DNA of 64,000 nt from contig CM066290.1 in the NCBI GenBank assembly GCA_033816765.1, positions 248,001-312,000 on the forward strand, written 5' to 3'. The stretch comes from Nothopassalora personata. Taxonomy: Eukaryota > Ascomycota > Dothideomycetes > Mycosphaerellales > Mycosphaerellaceae. The translations under genes were made by a program, and so were the position numbers. Of this stretch, positions 11,523 through 22,750 are shown piece by piece (within the stretch, counting starts at the first letter, position 1; each line of letters opens with the position of its first letter). A model generated the notes under the pieces. The model saw only the letters and a list, made by a program, of their open reading frames with translations, was not told the origin of the DNA and did not search any database.

Positions 11523-11978
11523 TGTTCCGGGACTTTACATGGCCAGATTACACGTTTGTCATGCAGGCGACATGATTGACGAAGAAGCATTGTACCAGAA
11601 GGTGGCCGACGATGCCACGAAAGACATGGCCCATGTCTGCAGGCTGATGGATTTGCCGGCTGAGGAAGACGGGCTGCCGTCGGGGAAAGACTACGGCGTA
11701 CCATATCGATAAGATTTCTCGGCCCAAATTGCCATCTTCGGAGCGGTTGGGGGTCAGTTGGGGGCCATGACTGCCGTTGGGGGCTGGCTTGGCGTGGCGT
11801 GGGACGACTTCTGCACCATCAACATCTTCCTCGGTGTTATGAGTGCCGAGCTCCCAATGTCGGCGATTGAAATGCCATCGATGCGCGTGCCGACATGTGA
11901 ATTGGGGTAAGAAGACTGCACGCTGTAGTCAATCGCGACATTGAGCACGACTCGGATTTTTCGACACCCAGCTGCCTC
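11523..11978. promoter_or_regulatory. Divergent promoter between flavocytochrome and reductase
   Basis: This 456-bp gap separates two genes transcribed away from each other, so it must contain both promoters. The minor open frames inside it are not convincing. No individual binding site can be named with confidence. Confidence 0.5.
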
Positions 11979-12953
11979 ATGGCAAGTCCAGAAAGCAAGA
12001 CCAATATCCTGCTCTTCGGTCTCGGCGCCATAGGAGGCTTCTATGCCTTCATCCTGAGCAGGAACGAGAACATATCTCTCTCAGCAATTGCACGTTCAAA
12101 CTATGAGGCAGTCAAACAGCATGGCCTACAAATCGACTCCCAAATCCATGGCAAGCACCAAGTCCGGATAGATCATGTCTTCAAATCACCTTCAGAACCC
12201 AACATCAAGTTTGACTACATCGTTTGCGCGCACAAGGCGAGAAATCCAGCTTCGATCCCACCATTGTTCAAGGATGTGGTAGACGAGAGAACGACTTTCG
12301 TGATAATCCAGAATGGTGTTGGGAATGAAGACCCCTTCCACGAGCTGTATTCGCAGAATGCGATCATATCCTGCGTAACCTGGACTGGCGCCGTGCAAAA
12401 GGAACCAGGTGTGATAACGCACAACAGCAATGAAGATATGCAAATCGGACTCTTTCCCACTCCCAAGTCGGATAAGGACTCAAGATCCGGAACACTAAAC
12501 CGTTTCGCGGAGCTGCTGGAGCAAGGCGGGACGAAGTTTAGCATCGAGAAGGACGTGCAAATTAAGCGATGGGAGAAAGTCGTGTGGAACGCAGCCTGGA
12601 ACCCTCTCACGACTCTCACGTCTGTTTCTGTCCAGGACTTCTTGGAGTCAACACCAGAGGCAACGGCCATGGCCAGGCAGTTGATGCGAGAAATGATTGA
12701 GATTGCTCAACATTGCGGTGTCCCACTAGAGCATACCCTGGCGGATCAATTGATCGAGAAAGTCTTGGCAATGACCACTCCGTTATTCAGTAGTATGTAC
12801 CAAGATGCGAAAGAGGGCAGGGCGTTGGAGGTCGAAGTGATATTGGGGACGCCGATGCGGAGGGCGAAGGAGTTTGGGATGGAGGAGAGAGTTCCGGTGT
12901 TGAGGACGATTTATGCCACGACTATGGCTGTGAATGCGAGGTTATCTAGGTAA
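11979..12953 (+). CDS. ApbA/PanE ketopantoate-reductase family protein
   Basis: An intronless ORF of 324 aa begins at ATG and is complete. The N-terminus has the dinucleotide-binding loop of a Rossmann fold (ILLFGLGAIGGFYA, residues about 9-22), then VIIQNGVGNED, the conserved NGVGNE motif that lines the active site. The C-terminal helical domain contains KRWEKVVWNAAWNPLTTLT, with the catalytic Lys and the N-P-L-T element of the family. The enzyme is expected to reduce 2-dehydropantoate (pantothenate pathway) or a related ketoacid with NADPH. Fungi carry several paralogues of this family and only some are true Pan5 enzymes, so the substrate is left open. It lies head-to-head with the flavocytochrome gene. 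Confidence 0.88.
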   Translation: MASPESKTNILLFGLGAIGGFYAFILSRNENISLSAIARSNYEAVKQHGLQIDSQIHGKHQVRIDHVFKSPSEPNIKFDYIVCAHKARNPASIPPLFKDVVDERTTFVIIQNGVGNEDPFHELYSQNAIISCVTWTGAVQKEPGVITHNSNEDMQIGLFPTPKSDKDSRSGTLNRFAELLEQGGTKFSIEKDVQIKRWEKVVWNAAWNPLTTLTSVSVQDFLESTPEATAMARQLMREMIEIAQHCGVPLEHTLADQLIEKVLAMTTPLFSSMYQDAKEGRALEVEVILGTPMRRAKEFGMEERVPVLRTIYATTMAVNARLSR

Positions 12954-14523
12954 AACATAATGAATCGTCGGGACGTACATCCAATTGTGAGGAATAAAGC
13001 ATAAGGCTTAGTGCTGACTCCATCACAACGACAGACGAAATTCGGCCTGGCAGCACCCTCTGCTATCTCCTGCCATTTCCGAGCTGCCCTGTATCCTCCA
13101 CATCCATATCTTATTCATTCCCTGTCCACAATTTCCTTTGATTTTGGCCGCTCATGCACTCGGAACCAGCCCTTGTTTTCCATAGTATCTTTCCAAGCTC
13201 CGGCCACGCTTTGTGATCTCATGCGGTACCGCCACACAAGGAAGTTGGGGATTATTCCCAACAGCTCATTTGATTGCGAAGGCAGTCCAACCGGCTGTAG
13301 TGCACCCGGTGTTCCTAGTGAGATGCTCAGAAGCTAACATCTCGAGTATCGGGAGCCCGCTGAGATCTTATTGTTCGATAAGGGCCTGGGAGATTTAGTG
13401 GAAGATGTTGAAGGTGGGAGGGAGCTAACAGGATAACCGTGGAAGAGGTGAAAAAAATGGAATCTCAACTGTGAGCACGGCACGACATTCATAATGCCAG
13501 CACCCCTGAAACAGTCGACTAATCAGTGGCTTGATTGCACGAGCAGAGCTTGGCAAGCTCACAGGATCCCGCATAAACGTCGTCTCAAGCAAGTAGCTAT
13601 TCAAGTAAGTAGCTATCCTTCCTTGCCAGTGTCAGGTACAGCGAGGAGTTTCAGCTACAACTTTGAATGTTGTCTTTGATATTGCTCGAAGCTTTCAGCG
13701 GCAGCTTCGTTTCGAAGTCGTTTGTAACTGGGAGGTAGTGCATAGTACGACGCGCCGCTTCGGCTTGCCTGCTATCGTCCTAGCTATAGAGCTACCCACC
13801 AGCGTGCTCGAGCGAAGGCCTTTGTCTCGCAAATCAAATGAAGCGGTCGACGGCGGCCATCTTTCCGTCAGCCCTCGCACAATGGCCAGCGTGTGCTGAG
13901 GCTGAGTTCGCAACCCGCTGGTGGCAGTTGGTAGCGTCGATCGAGTAGCGATACTCGTCGCAATGTTCCGCCGCATCGAGCAATAGTGCGATAGCTTTGA
14001 ACGGAATCTCTGGATTTTGTCCGGGAACCTCGGCGGCAGCTTTCTCCATACGCTTCTCGCATCCCGGTGGTAGGCCCAGCACTGGAAGCTTTTGCGTGAG
14101 ATCTCACCAAAGCGCAGAAGTTCGAGAGCTTGGTTGCCTTTTCCATTTAAAATGTTACCAGTCGTGCAGTCGAGACACAGTTGCAGCTAAAAGGTGCGTC
14201 GAACATTTGATGACGGTTCATCTTCCCGAGTGGAGGTACCTTGATATGGAAGACCCAATCTTCAACAATGCAGGTGATCTGTTGATTGGTCTACCATAGC
14301 GGAAGGGAGGGACATTGGGCGGTCTGCAAGACTGTTGAGGCCATAGGAGTGATGATGGTTCATTAGATAGACGAAGGCGTCAGTCGTGTCGGCGAAGAAG
14401 ATAATGTCGTTGTAGAGATGCCATTTAGAGAAGAACGCGAAGTCGTCTCAACACTCGCGTTTCGCAAGCGCGGCGCACAATCTGGCTCGTGCGCCTCTCT
14501 TACACATCCACGTTCACCTACAT
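12954..14523. other. Gene-free stretch, 1.6 kb
   Basis: The composition is normal. Short overlapping open frames (for example around 13000-13400 and 13695-14146) show no conserved motif or splice structure I trust. I see no repeat, RNA gene or transposon remnant. A non-coding transcript cannot be excluded. Confidence 0.45.
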
Positions 14524-15166
14524 CTACTTGATCTCACTACTCTGCACAATAGTAGCAAACGCATCCCCCAACTCATGCATAACCATCTTCGTCACCTCCG
14601 CACCACTCGCACCGGGGATATCACGATCGCCCACAGCATCCTCAGCGATCAAGACATCATACCCAAGTCTCGCGGCATCGCGGGCAGTGGTCGAGACGCA
14701 GACATGTGCCTGTAAACCCCTGTCAGCATCACACCCCGTCTCCCACTTCCATCTCTTCATGCTTTTGACTTACCATATACCCCACAAGCACCACCTTCAA
14801 CGACCCATTCCCTCTCAAATAATCATGCAGCGTCGTATCCGCGAAACTGCTAGGATGGATTTTCTCAATCACTTTCTCACCATCCTTCGGTGTGAGCTCT
14901 TCGAATTCCTCGGCGAGCTTCGTCTTGGGGGTGAAGACTGGTGCGCCGTCCGGGACGGAGTGCTTCACGTGGACGATCTTGCCACCGCCGGAACGGTACT
15001 TTTCCAACAGGGTGGCGATCGCTTTTCGAGTTGAGGGGGCGTCGGTTACCTTGAGGGCGCCTTCGGCGTATTCGTTTTGGGCGTCGATGATGATGAGGGT
15101 GCTGTCGGAGGTGGAGGCGGTGGAGGGCGAGGCGCCGACGAGTTGGCGGAAGGATTTGGCGGACAT
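14524..15166 (-). CDS. Isochorismatase-like cysteine hydrolase, 2 exons
   Basis: Exons 15166-14774 and 14709-14524 join in phase 0 to 192 aa, the usual size of the family. The catalytic triad is visible: Asp28 in [10 protein letters not shown], Lys102 in [10 protein letters not shown], and Cys135 in [13 protein letters not shown]. The motif [13 protein letters not shown] spans the intron, which confirms the splice. The donor is GTAAGT, the acceptor ACAG, and the intron is 64 bp. The fold covers isochorismatases, nicotinamidases and N-carbamoylsarcosine amidases; this member resembles the broad fungal class of uncharacterised cysteine hydrolases. No signal peptide or membrane segment is present, so it is probably cytosolic. 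The substrate is unknown. Confidence 0.88.
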
Positions 15167-16748
15167 TGCGGCGATGTTGGAGGGAGTGGTGTGGTGGTGG
15201 CAAGGATTGTGTAGGAGGTTGAGGAATCGTGATGTAGCCTACCGGGTTTCATGCTATGACATCTAGACCACCCCGCTGTTGTAGCTTGACTTGGTGGGGC
15301 AATGCGGGCTGGAAGGGCCTCGGGCTTGGTTGTTCTGTGGTTGTCACTCGAGCAGAACGTTGACTGGTGTCCGCTCGTCCTTTGCTGACAATTCCTTGAT
15401 GAGCGTTTGCACGTGAATGGCGATCTGAGAAGACTTTAGACATCACTTTGCCTGCTCTTTTGTCGATTTGAATCCGATCATCTTGGAGGCAAGGCAAGCC
15501 AATCATTTGGACCTTCTTGTCCGGGGGTATTGGTTCTCCATCAAGCAAGCTGCCGTGACAAGTCAATTACTTTTGTCTGCATAAGATCCAGAAAGGTGCA
15601 GGAAGGCAAGACGATGTCGATGCTGACTAATCCATACTCGGTGCGATATGGTTGTTCCGTCTGCCTTCGCTTGTTGGTAGAAAGTCCGCCCATCTCTTGA
15701 TTCTGTTGTCTCGATCCTCGACAACCTTGATCTGGCCTGCATGTTTGCCGTGTCGCGTTGATACTGCCCTCACGACCATGTCGAGACCACCTTCAGCAGG
15801 CGCTGGACGATTGTTGAGTGAGTGACATCGCATCGCTGTCCTCGTGTCATGCTACATGGCGCGATGCTTTTACATACGAGGCCTCATTGCCCTTAGTCAT
15901 GCGCTGGTCCATGTCGAAGGACATACATATCCAACCTGCTCTCGTCCCCTCGTGTGCCAAGCGGTGCACCATGGGCGAGTCATCTGGCCTTGTCTCAGAA
16001 ATGTTACCATTGCCTGCTATTGCTGGCGTACATGTATTCATTGTTGGCGTACACTTCACAGACGTCGTCCCGAGCCTGGCTGGGTCTGTCGTCGGCTGAA
16101 TTCTTCTCTTCCATGCTTGTGACCGATTGTGTACAGACTGTAGCCGGCCGCTCCATATACCGCCAGACGGCCGCACAGCTTGATCAAGGCAAACATGTCG
16201 ATATGATATAATCCGTTGAGCGAAGGGCGACGGAGGGCTGTATATGTACAGTATAGTGGTGATACAATGCAACATGTTCTCTCCGTCCCAAGCGTTCCTT
16301 CGGTAACCAGATCCCTGCGCCGCTGACGACAGTCATGTAGTAGAACTATTCTAGGATTGTGCATATCGATGGACCTAACTTGTACGCGTTAGGCTCAGAT
16401 GGTCGCGTTTCGCAACGAGCACAGCCACCTTTGGCTACGACCAGATTGTTGGCGCAGTTTTCGTGAATGAACACCTTCTCCCGCCTTGCTCAAGCATCTC
16501 TTTCAAGCCTTTGCCCAGCATAATCAAGAGACGGATCAGCAGCAGGAAAGCAGGCTGCCCTTGACGCAGCAGCACGCAGCTCGTAGAACATTACACGACC
16601 GATACGACAGCCACCATCCGCCCCCCCCCCCCCGCCCTCGACCAACGACCCCACCACCATCCATAATCCATAATCCCACGGCGACGATCGCGCACAACGA
16701 CAACGTCTCGGCGGCGCCAGCGCTGCCTCGAGCCGAAAGAGCGTCGCT
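15167..16748. other. Gene-free stretch upstream of the DUF300 gene
   Basis: No supportable gene is seen in 1.6 kb. A 13-base C run at about 16621-16633 lies in a pyrimidine-rich leader just before the DUF300 start. Open frames at 15847-16364 on both strands look random. Confidence 0.45.
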
Positions 16749-18504
16749 ATGCCGACGTGCAACACGACCCTCGAGGACTCCATCATCGCCGAAGACGCGC
16801 TCTGGAAAGGCTTCACCTTCCACCAGATCGGCCTCTTCCTCGCCGCCATCTTCGGCCTCATCTCCGTCATCATCTCGCTATGGCTCATCTACATGCACGC
16901 CACCCACTACCTCCGCCCCAACGAGCAGAAGAACATCATCCGGATCGTCTTCATGATACCCATATACAGCGTCGTCAGCTTCCTGAGCTACTTCTTCTAC
17001 AAGCACGCCGTGTACTATGAAGTGCTGAGGGATTGTTACGAGGCCTTTGCCATTTCGAGCTTCTTCGCGCTGTTGTGCTTTTACATTGCGCCGGACTTGC
17101 ATGAGCAGAAGGAATACTTCCGCACTATCCAGCCGCAGAACTGGCTCCTGGGTGTATTTTGGTTGCAGAAGTGTACAGGTGGGGAGAACAAGGGACCTTT
17201 GAGGAAGCCAAGGAGTGGCTTGACTTGGTTTAATGTGAGTCGGAGGAGAAAGCCGGGAAGATGGCATACTCACGTCTTGCACAGGTCATCTGGGCAGGCA
17301 TCTTCCAATACTGCTTTGTTCGCGTATTCTGCACTATTGTCTCGGTTATCACCCAAGCTTTCGGCCGATACTGCAGTGCATCGCTAAGTCCGGCTTTTGC
17401 ACATATCTGGGTCTTGGCATTCGAATGTATCTCAGTGACGGTGGCTATGTTCATGGTCATTCAATTCTACATCCAGCTCAAGAACGACTTGTCGGAGCAC
17501 AAGCCATTCTTGAAGGTGTTGAGCATCAAACTGGTTATCTTCTTCTCCTTCTGGCAGACTGTAGGTATGACCTCATGCGATGAATGTGCTAGGATGCTAA
17601 CGACAATTAGATTGTTATCTCTCTGTTATCATCAGCAAATGGTCCATTGCAGCCGACCAATCATCTAGCCTACCAGGACATCGAGATTGGAATACCGTCA
17701 ATAATGCTGTGCATTGAGATGGCTGGCTTCTCCATCATGCACATCTTCGCATACTCATGGAAGCCTTACAGCATCAGGCACATGAAGAACCCAACCATGG
17801 CACCAGATATGGGCTCCATCCACGGCGACGCACCTCAATACAAAGGAGGCTTCATGGGCGTCAAAGCCATCGCAGATGCCTTTAATCCTTGGGACATCAT
17901 CAAGTCCATAGCACGAGGCTTCAGGTGGATGTTCGTGGGCGTGAGGAAGAGGCATAACGATACCAGCTATCATCCAACAAAGGTCAGCGTCGACAGCACG
18001 GCATACATGGGCTCATCTTATGCTGCGACGGGTGACGCTGCGGCTGAGTTGCGACCGAGCTATGAGGACCGGCCTGATAGAGGTAGAGCGGGAACTCTGG
18101 GACCAGACGGGCCGCATGACGACCAAGCTGGACTCCTCGGATACTCACAGTCTCCAGGACGAGCTTCTAGCTCCAGTCCATACCGCCGTCAAGGACCCGA
18201 CGACTATGCATCGGGTGACCTAGGAGCGCCTGCACATCCTGTACCCGCTCAGCATCGACAAGATGACAGTCTGCATCCCGACATTTATTCCACCGAGTGG
18301 GACGAGGAAGATAATGGGTATCATCCAGGTATGGGACCTGCGCCTGGGATCTCAACAGGGCCGAGCGAGAACTTTCACCCTACCTCAAATGGACACAGTC
18401 CTCAACCACCGGGGTGGAATCATTGGGGTGGTGTAAGCCCGGAGCGTCTGGGACGGCTGCCGACGACGTATAGCAGTAATGATCCTCGCGTGCGAGGGCG
18501 ATGA
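16749..18504 (+). CDS. DUF300 / organic solute transporter Ost-alpha family membrane protein
   Basis: Exons 16749-17234, 17285-17560 and 17611-18504 join in phase 0 to 551 aa. The first ~320 residues contain about seven hydrophobic helices, with family landmarks IYSVVSFLSYFF, RDCYEAFAISSFFALLCFYI (conserved R-D-CYEA..I..F), a short CTGG cysteine loop, and a final SIMHIFAYSWKPY segment. The family includes animal Ost-alpha and plant LAZ1 and sits in endomembranes or the plasma membrane; a transport role in fungi is inferred only. The last ~190 residues are polar, Pro/Ser/Asp-rich and disordered, a probable cytosolic tail. The three exons have good GT-AG borders (GTGAGT, GTAGGT) with introns of 50 bp each. 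Confidence 0.88.
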
Positions 18505-18786
18505 ATTGTCATGATGTTATGACCATGGAGTGGCTGGACGTGGTGTTGTTGATGCATGGCGTTGGTGGAGCATTGGCGCCTAGTGCGCCCGTGGGAATTG
18601 TGTAGTCGTTTGGGATACCAATGAAGCGATTTTTGGTTTTGGCCCCATTCCTTTCGGTTACACAGTAGCTGCAAGGAGTTGGGGAAGCCGCATCAGTAGC
18701 TGGACGTCTCCACTATCTGCGCGCCTTCAAAACTCCATCGCTCCATTCCCTCTGCCGGTCGACATATTAGTCTCCAACCACGAGCA

Positions 18787-19521
18787 ATGTCGTCAGTCGT
18801 TCTCACCGCCGAGACCTTACCCGATGCACGACCGTCTTTAACGTCGATCAAGCCTCCAAGATTCACCAAGGAATTCCGACCTCGCTTTTCCTCGAAACCC
18901 CAACATATCTACGAAACCAAACATGCGCACTTGCCCGCTAGTACGACGGCATCAAATCACGGACCACGAAAGCTGGAAGTCTGCGCCGCAGACCTGCAGA
19001 TCAAGGGTCACAACACTGTACCGCACTCCTGAGGGTGTGCAGGATTCTCCAAAGGGACTGCATCTCGATTTTCTACACCATCAACAATTTCATCAGCTTA
19101 ATCCCTTTCAACCCCCATCTGCGGCTGCCCGTTTGATGTGGAATCCAGTATCCGGCAGTGGCTATTCGCTTTTCGGAGAAGAGTGTCAAGCCTTATGCTA
19201 CACCCCGAAGCCAAGGCTGGAGGGCCCCGTTGGGGTGGAATGGAGTTCGTTCCACGCCGGGTGGAGATTGGGAGAGGACTTGAAGTGGTAAGGGAGGTGG
19301 GCTTTGAGGTGGAGAGGCAGAGGTTGTTGAGGTCTGGACGGGAGGGATTTGAGATTGTGAGGGATATTATGGCGGTAGAACGGACGGTCTGGAAGAGGAA
19401 CGAGGAGGTTATGGAGGGGAAGATTCGGTTTGAGAAAAAAGAGTTGGGAACGGGACAGTTGTTTGCTCTCGTGAAGGCTCGTCTGACAGACGAGATCTTG
19501 TCCTCGTATACCACTCGTTAG
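18787..19521 (+). CDS. Possible spliced hypothetical gene, structure unresolved
   Basis: An ATG-initiated open frame at 18787-19032 (81 aa, basic, starting MSSVVLTAETLPD) is followed by a longer frame ending at a stop at 19519-19521. Its last 110 residues (VRREVGF-like, EVERQRLLRSGREGFEIV and following) are strongly helical and charged. The second frame has no ATG of its own near its start, so an intron in about 18990-19100 would be needed to join them. I could not find a pair of sites that keeps phase. Either this is one gene with unresolved splicing or the first frame is spurious. No family is recognised. Confidence 0.3.
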
Positions 19522-19633
19522 CTGGTGCATGAAGATCGATAACCTTCCAGCTCCGTCACGAGGCTCGGCATCACTATCTTCATGCTTTGTGCAACAAGTT
19601 TGCCCCAGGTCTCCCTGCCGCCATTTGCTTCCC

Positions 19634-19726
19634 ATGCCAACTGATCAGACAATGGCCTCTAACAACACAAGTACCACCACCTCAGATTCAACGCCTACCC
19701 TCAACCCGCCCTATACCTCTCCATAA
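19634..19726 (+). promoter_or_regulatory. Upstream ORF overlapping the next start codon (TAATG)
   Basis: A 30-codon ORF rich in Thr, Ser and Pro has two in-frame ATGs (19634 and 19652). Its TAA stop shares one base with the ATG of the downstream 304-aa gene. A ribosome terminating here is positioned to reinitiate, so the uORF probably dampens or couples translation of the main frame. A spliced alternative was not seen. Confidence 0.45.
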
Positions 19727-20640
19727 TGCGTCCAGAAGTCGCACACAACCGAGACCTCCTTGCCGAAGCAAGCATCCTCCTATCGAAATTCCGCGCCCTC
19801 CAGAGCATCATGTTCACTCTCGAATACGCCGACGCTCAACACGTGAGCCTTGTCAGCTCCATTGCGGAAGCCCTATCGCAGGCCGTATCATCCTCCAGTC
19901 CAAGAATTTACACAAACGCCGTTCAGACCGCCCAAGATACATGGGACGCCGCCGAAATTCAAAGCCTGGTCTTGGCGATGGAGATGGCTGGGAAGGATAA
20001 CTTCGCAGCTCTAAAGGCACTGCTTGATGCTGCGTTGCCGTTCCTCTTACCTCCCTACCGCGCGAGAGAGGGGGACCCGCACTCTTTAGCGGAGAGTGAT
20101 CTTGCTTGCGATTTGATGTATAACGCATTTGATCCTGCGGCATATGCGGACTGGAAGGCGAGGGTCAATCTGGCGCTTTCGAATAGAGTCCAGATTGTGG
20201 AGTTTCAACACTTCGATGATGCGATCCGAGCGCTGCGTCGTGAGGTCGTGGAGTCTGAAGCTCGTCTCGAGAGTCTGCGCTCGGCGGACGAGGATGCGGA
20301 TGAGGACATGTTTTGGAAGGAGGAGGAGTTGGATCGCCCCGAGGCCAAGCAGAAGCGTAAGCCGGCTCAAGTGATAGACGATGAGGAAATGGCGCGGCGC
20401 GAACAGGAGAAGGAGTACAACAGAGCTCCGATGCAGAGTCCGGCGGAGGTGGCAGCGAAGATCAAGGAGGCGAAGGCCAACGCGGAGGTCGAGAAGACGT
20501 TTGCAGATACGATGCGGCAGTTTGATCTGGGGCTCTTGCAAATTAGTGATGCGGCGGTGCCTGCCGGTGGTTCGAATGACGATCCTGACTTGATGGATGA
20601 GATTGACGATGGCGAGGAAGGGGAGGAGGAGGACTTTTGA
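19726..20640 (+). CDS. Hypothetical coiled-coil protein with acidic C-terminus
   Basis: An intronless 304-aa ORF starts at an ATG that overlaps the uORF stop. It is mostly alpha-helical: residues 5-150 form Ala/Leu-rich helices, and residues about 160-200 a coiled coil (DDAIRALRREVVESEARLESL). After that comes a charged Lys/Glu segment (MARREQEKEYNRAPMQSP) and a final run of Asp and Glu. The architecture suggests a small adaptor or complex subunit rather than an enzyme. No motif points to a known family, although conservation among fungi is likely from the clean reading frame. Its 3' end faces the minus-strand Gln-rich gene 270 bp away. Confidence 0.65.
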   Translation: MRPEVAHNRDLLAEASILLSKFRALQSIMFTLEYADAQHVSLVSSIAEALSQAVSSSSPRIYTNAVQTAQDTWDAAEIQSLVLAMEMAGKDNFAALKALLDAALPFLLPPYRAREGDPHSLAESDLACDLMYNAFDPAAYADWKARVNLALSNRVQIVEFQHFDDAIRALRREVVESEARLESLRSADEDADEDMFWKEEELDRPEAKQKRKPAQVIDDEEMARREQEKEYNRAPMQSPAEVAAKIKEAKANAEVEKTFADTMRQFDLGLLQISDAAVPAGGSNDDPDLMDEIDDGEEGEEEDF

Positions 20641-20911
20641 GTTTCCTGGGACTGCTGTGGCAGCGCTATGTTCTTCTTGGAGGACATTGTGCTCATCTCG
20701 GGGACTAGTCAGTGTGTGAGCTCCTTAGACTTGCATACTGTGCTCTAGACCCAGAGTCATCATGTAAATTCTTTTCCCCTCTATCTTTCCTGCTGAGCTT
20801 CGCCAGCAGTCACCAACTCTACGCACTTGTTTGGAGCCGAATCTCTTGGAGCACTGTCTATTGACGTTCAGATTGAACAGCACCGGCGCTCGGAATCGAA
20901 ATGTGTTATTG

Positions 20912-22750
20912 TTACTTTAGGCCCAAGAGAGATGCCGCTCCCTTGACCGGTGCGGCCAACCATTCATGTCCCCTCATACGCTGGTTATGACTGACCTTCC
21001 GGCTTTCGTCCACTTCTTGCTGTCTATTCATGAAAGCCTTGTGCGCTTGTTCTTCGCGCCTGGAGGCGAAGTCTGCATCATCCTCGTTATTGTTTCTGCG
21101 CTTTTCACGTCGTCTCATCCATTGGTCATGACGTGCTTTTTGCATTCGATCCTGCATCTCTCTGTACTGGATGACTCGCTCGCAATGATCCATGTATTGC
21201 TTGTGTGCTCGCTCCTTGCTCGCGACCTCTCCGGCCTCCCACGTCGTTTGAACCTCTCTGCACTTCTCTGCCATGGCTTGTGCCGCTTTCACACTTTGCT
21301 GATACTGTTGCATACTCATTGAAAGCTCCAAGACCTCTTGCAGGGAGATGATTTCGGTCTCACGCTGCCTTTGAGCTTCAGTGAAGTACTTCAAATCGGA
21401 CAACACAGCACCATGTATTCTTTTAACCGTGTTCTCCACAATGCTCAATAGATCGTCACCCGACTCTTGCTCCTCGTCTCGCCGCCAGGAGTGACAATCT
21501 AGGCCAGTGGCTGTGATTGCCCATTGAAACTTTCTATACCAATCAATCACGTGGCGCCAGGCGATGACCACACGACCTTCTTCCCGCTCTTGCTCCGGAA
21601 ACGCTTCCAGCTGCCTTAACAGTGCCTCAAGCTCTTGATCATCATCACTGGGCGTTGGAAACTGGAAGAGCTTGACCTTTGTCGTTGGAGCCGTCATGGG
21701 TGCGACGTTGTCATACCTTGTCTCGTTGGGCCGCCTTTCAGGTGCAAAGTCTCGATGGTTATTGCTATGATGAGATACAGATGCAAGTTGACCGCACGCA
21801 AAGGTGGGAAACCCCGACATTGAAGGTGAAGATGATTTTCTAGGCAGAGCGCCCTGCAATGAATGACCAGCGTTGTGCATCGAGCTGTCTCGACACGGCA
21901 CGGGATCTCCCAAGTCTGGTTTGGCAACGGCTGCAGCCCCCCATGTGTTGACTCTTGGAACTGGAGCACCATAGGCGATGGATTGAACGTCAGAGGAACC
22001 TCTGGAGAAATTGTTCAATCCTCCGGTGGAGGACGCGGCCGCAAGGGTGCTGGCGGGTCGCGTTGCGATCACAGATTGTAGACCGGAAGTGGACGCGGGC
22101 TTGTAGCCAGGGGGTGGACCCAGCCCAGGACTGAGCATGGTGCGATTGTTGATACTGTGTACCTGAGGCGTTGAGGGTTGGTGGTGCAAGTATTGCTGAG
22201 GAGCATATAACGGCACATCTCTGGTGGCAGGAGCTGCAGAGGTGGCGCTGTAATTCCTGTAGGGGGGGCAAACACCAGGCGGAACTGCGGGACCCTGGCC
22301 TTGTAGTTGAGGTGCTGATTGTTGTTGGCGTACGGGCCCCCGAGTCACATTCAGTGGCCCAGACTCGGAAGCAGCGCTCATGGGTTGTAGCGCTCTCCTG
22401 GACTGCCTGCTGACTTGATCCACTGAGACAGATGGCATGAGCCCTACTGGTGGCCTGTTTGAGACCTGATTTGGAGGTGCCAGCAGTGGTGCACTACTCA
22501 GAGTTCGGGAAGACTGACCAGTCTGGACTCGATCGCTCAGTTGTACTGTCGAACGAGAAATCTGCGAAGGGGGAGGCAGGACTCGCAAGTGCGGGTCAGT
22601 AGTGGTGCGTATGCTTTGTCTTTGTGCATCAAACACAGCTAGAGACTGCTGCGTAGGATACGTCGTGCTCGTTTGGCCGACCCAAGGCTGTCCATCACTA
22701 ATATGTGGCAAAGGGCTTGAGTCTCCAGAGGAATGATTGAATTGAGACAT
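20912..22750 (-). CDS. Hypothetical Gln/Ser/Pro-rich protein with C-terminal coiled coil
   Basis: An intronless frame of 612 aa starts at the first true ATG (22750); the open frame extends further upstream without ATG. Residues 1-370 are low complexity, rich in Gln, Ser, Pro and Thr. Residues about 375-612 are helical and charged with long heptad-like stretches (QVEALLRQLEAFPEQ-type, VLELSMSMQQYQQSVKAAQ, then many KRREK/RRE runs), a probable dimerisation region. The combination suggests a scaffold or transcription-associated protein. No DNA-binding motif or catalytic site is seen. It is an unknown with a very convincing frame. Confidence 0.68.
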   Translation of the reverse strand: MSQFNHSSGDSSPLPHISDGQPWVGQTSTTYPTQQSLAVFDAQRQSIRTTTDPHLRVLPPPSQISRSTVQLSDRVQTGQSSRTLSSAPLLAPPNQVSNRPPVGLMPSVSVDQVSRQSRRALQPMSAASESGPLNVTRGPVRQQQSAPQLQGQGPAVPPGVCPPYRNYSATSAAPATRDVPLYAPQQYLHHQPSTPQVHSINNRTMLSPGLGPPPGYKPASTSGLQSVIATRPASTLAAASSTGGLNNFSRGSSDVQSIAYGAPVPRVNTWGAAAVAKPDLGDPVPCRDSSMHNAGHSLQGALPRKSSSPSMSGFPTFACGQLASVSHHSNNHRDFAPERRPNETRYDNVAPMTAPTTKVKLFQFPTPSDDDQELEALLRQLEAFPEQEREEGRVVIAWRHVIDWYRKFQWAITATGLDCHSWRRDEEQESGDDLLSIVENTVKRIHGAVLSDLKYFTEAQRQRETEIISLQEVLELSMSMQQYQQSVKAAQAMAEKCREVQTTWEAGEVASKERAHKQYMDHCERVIQYREMQDRMQKARHDQWMRRREKRRNNNEDDADFASRREEQAHKAFMNRQQEVDESRKVSHNQRMRGHEWLAAPVKGAASLLGLK

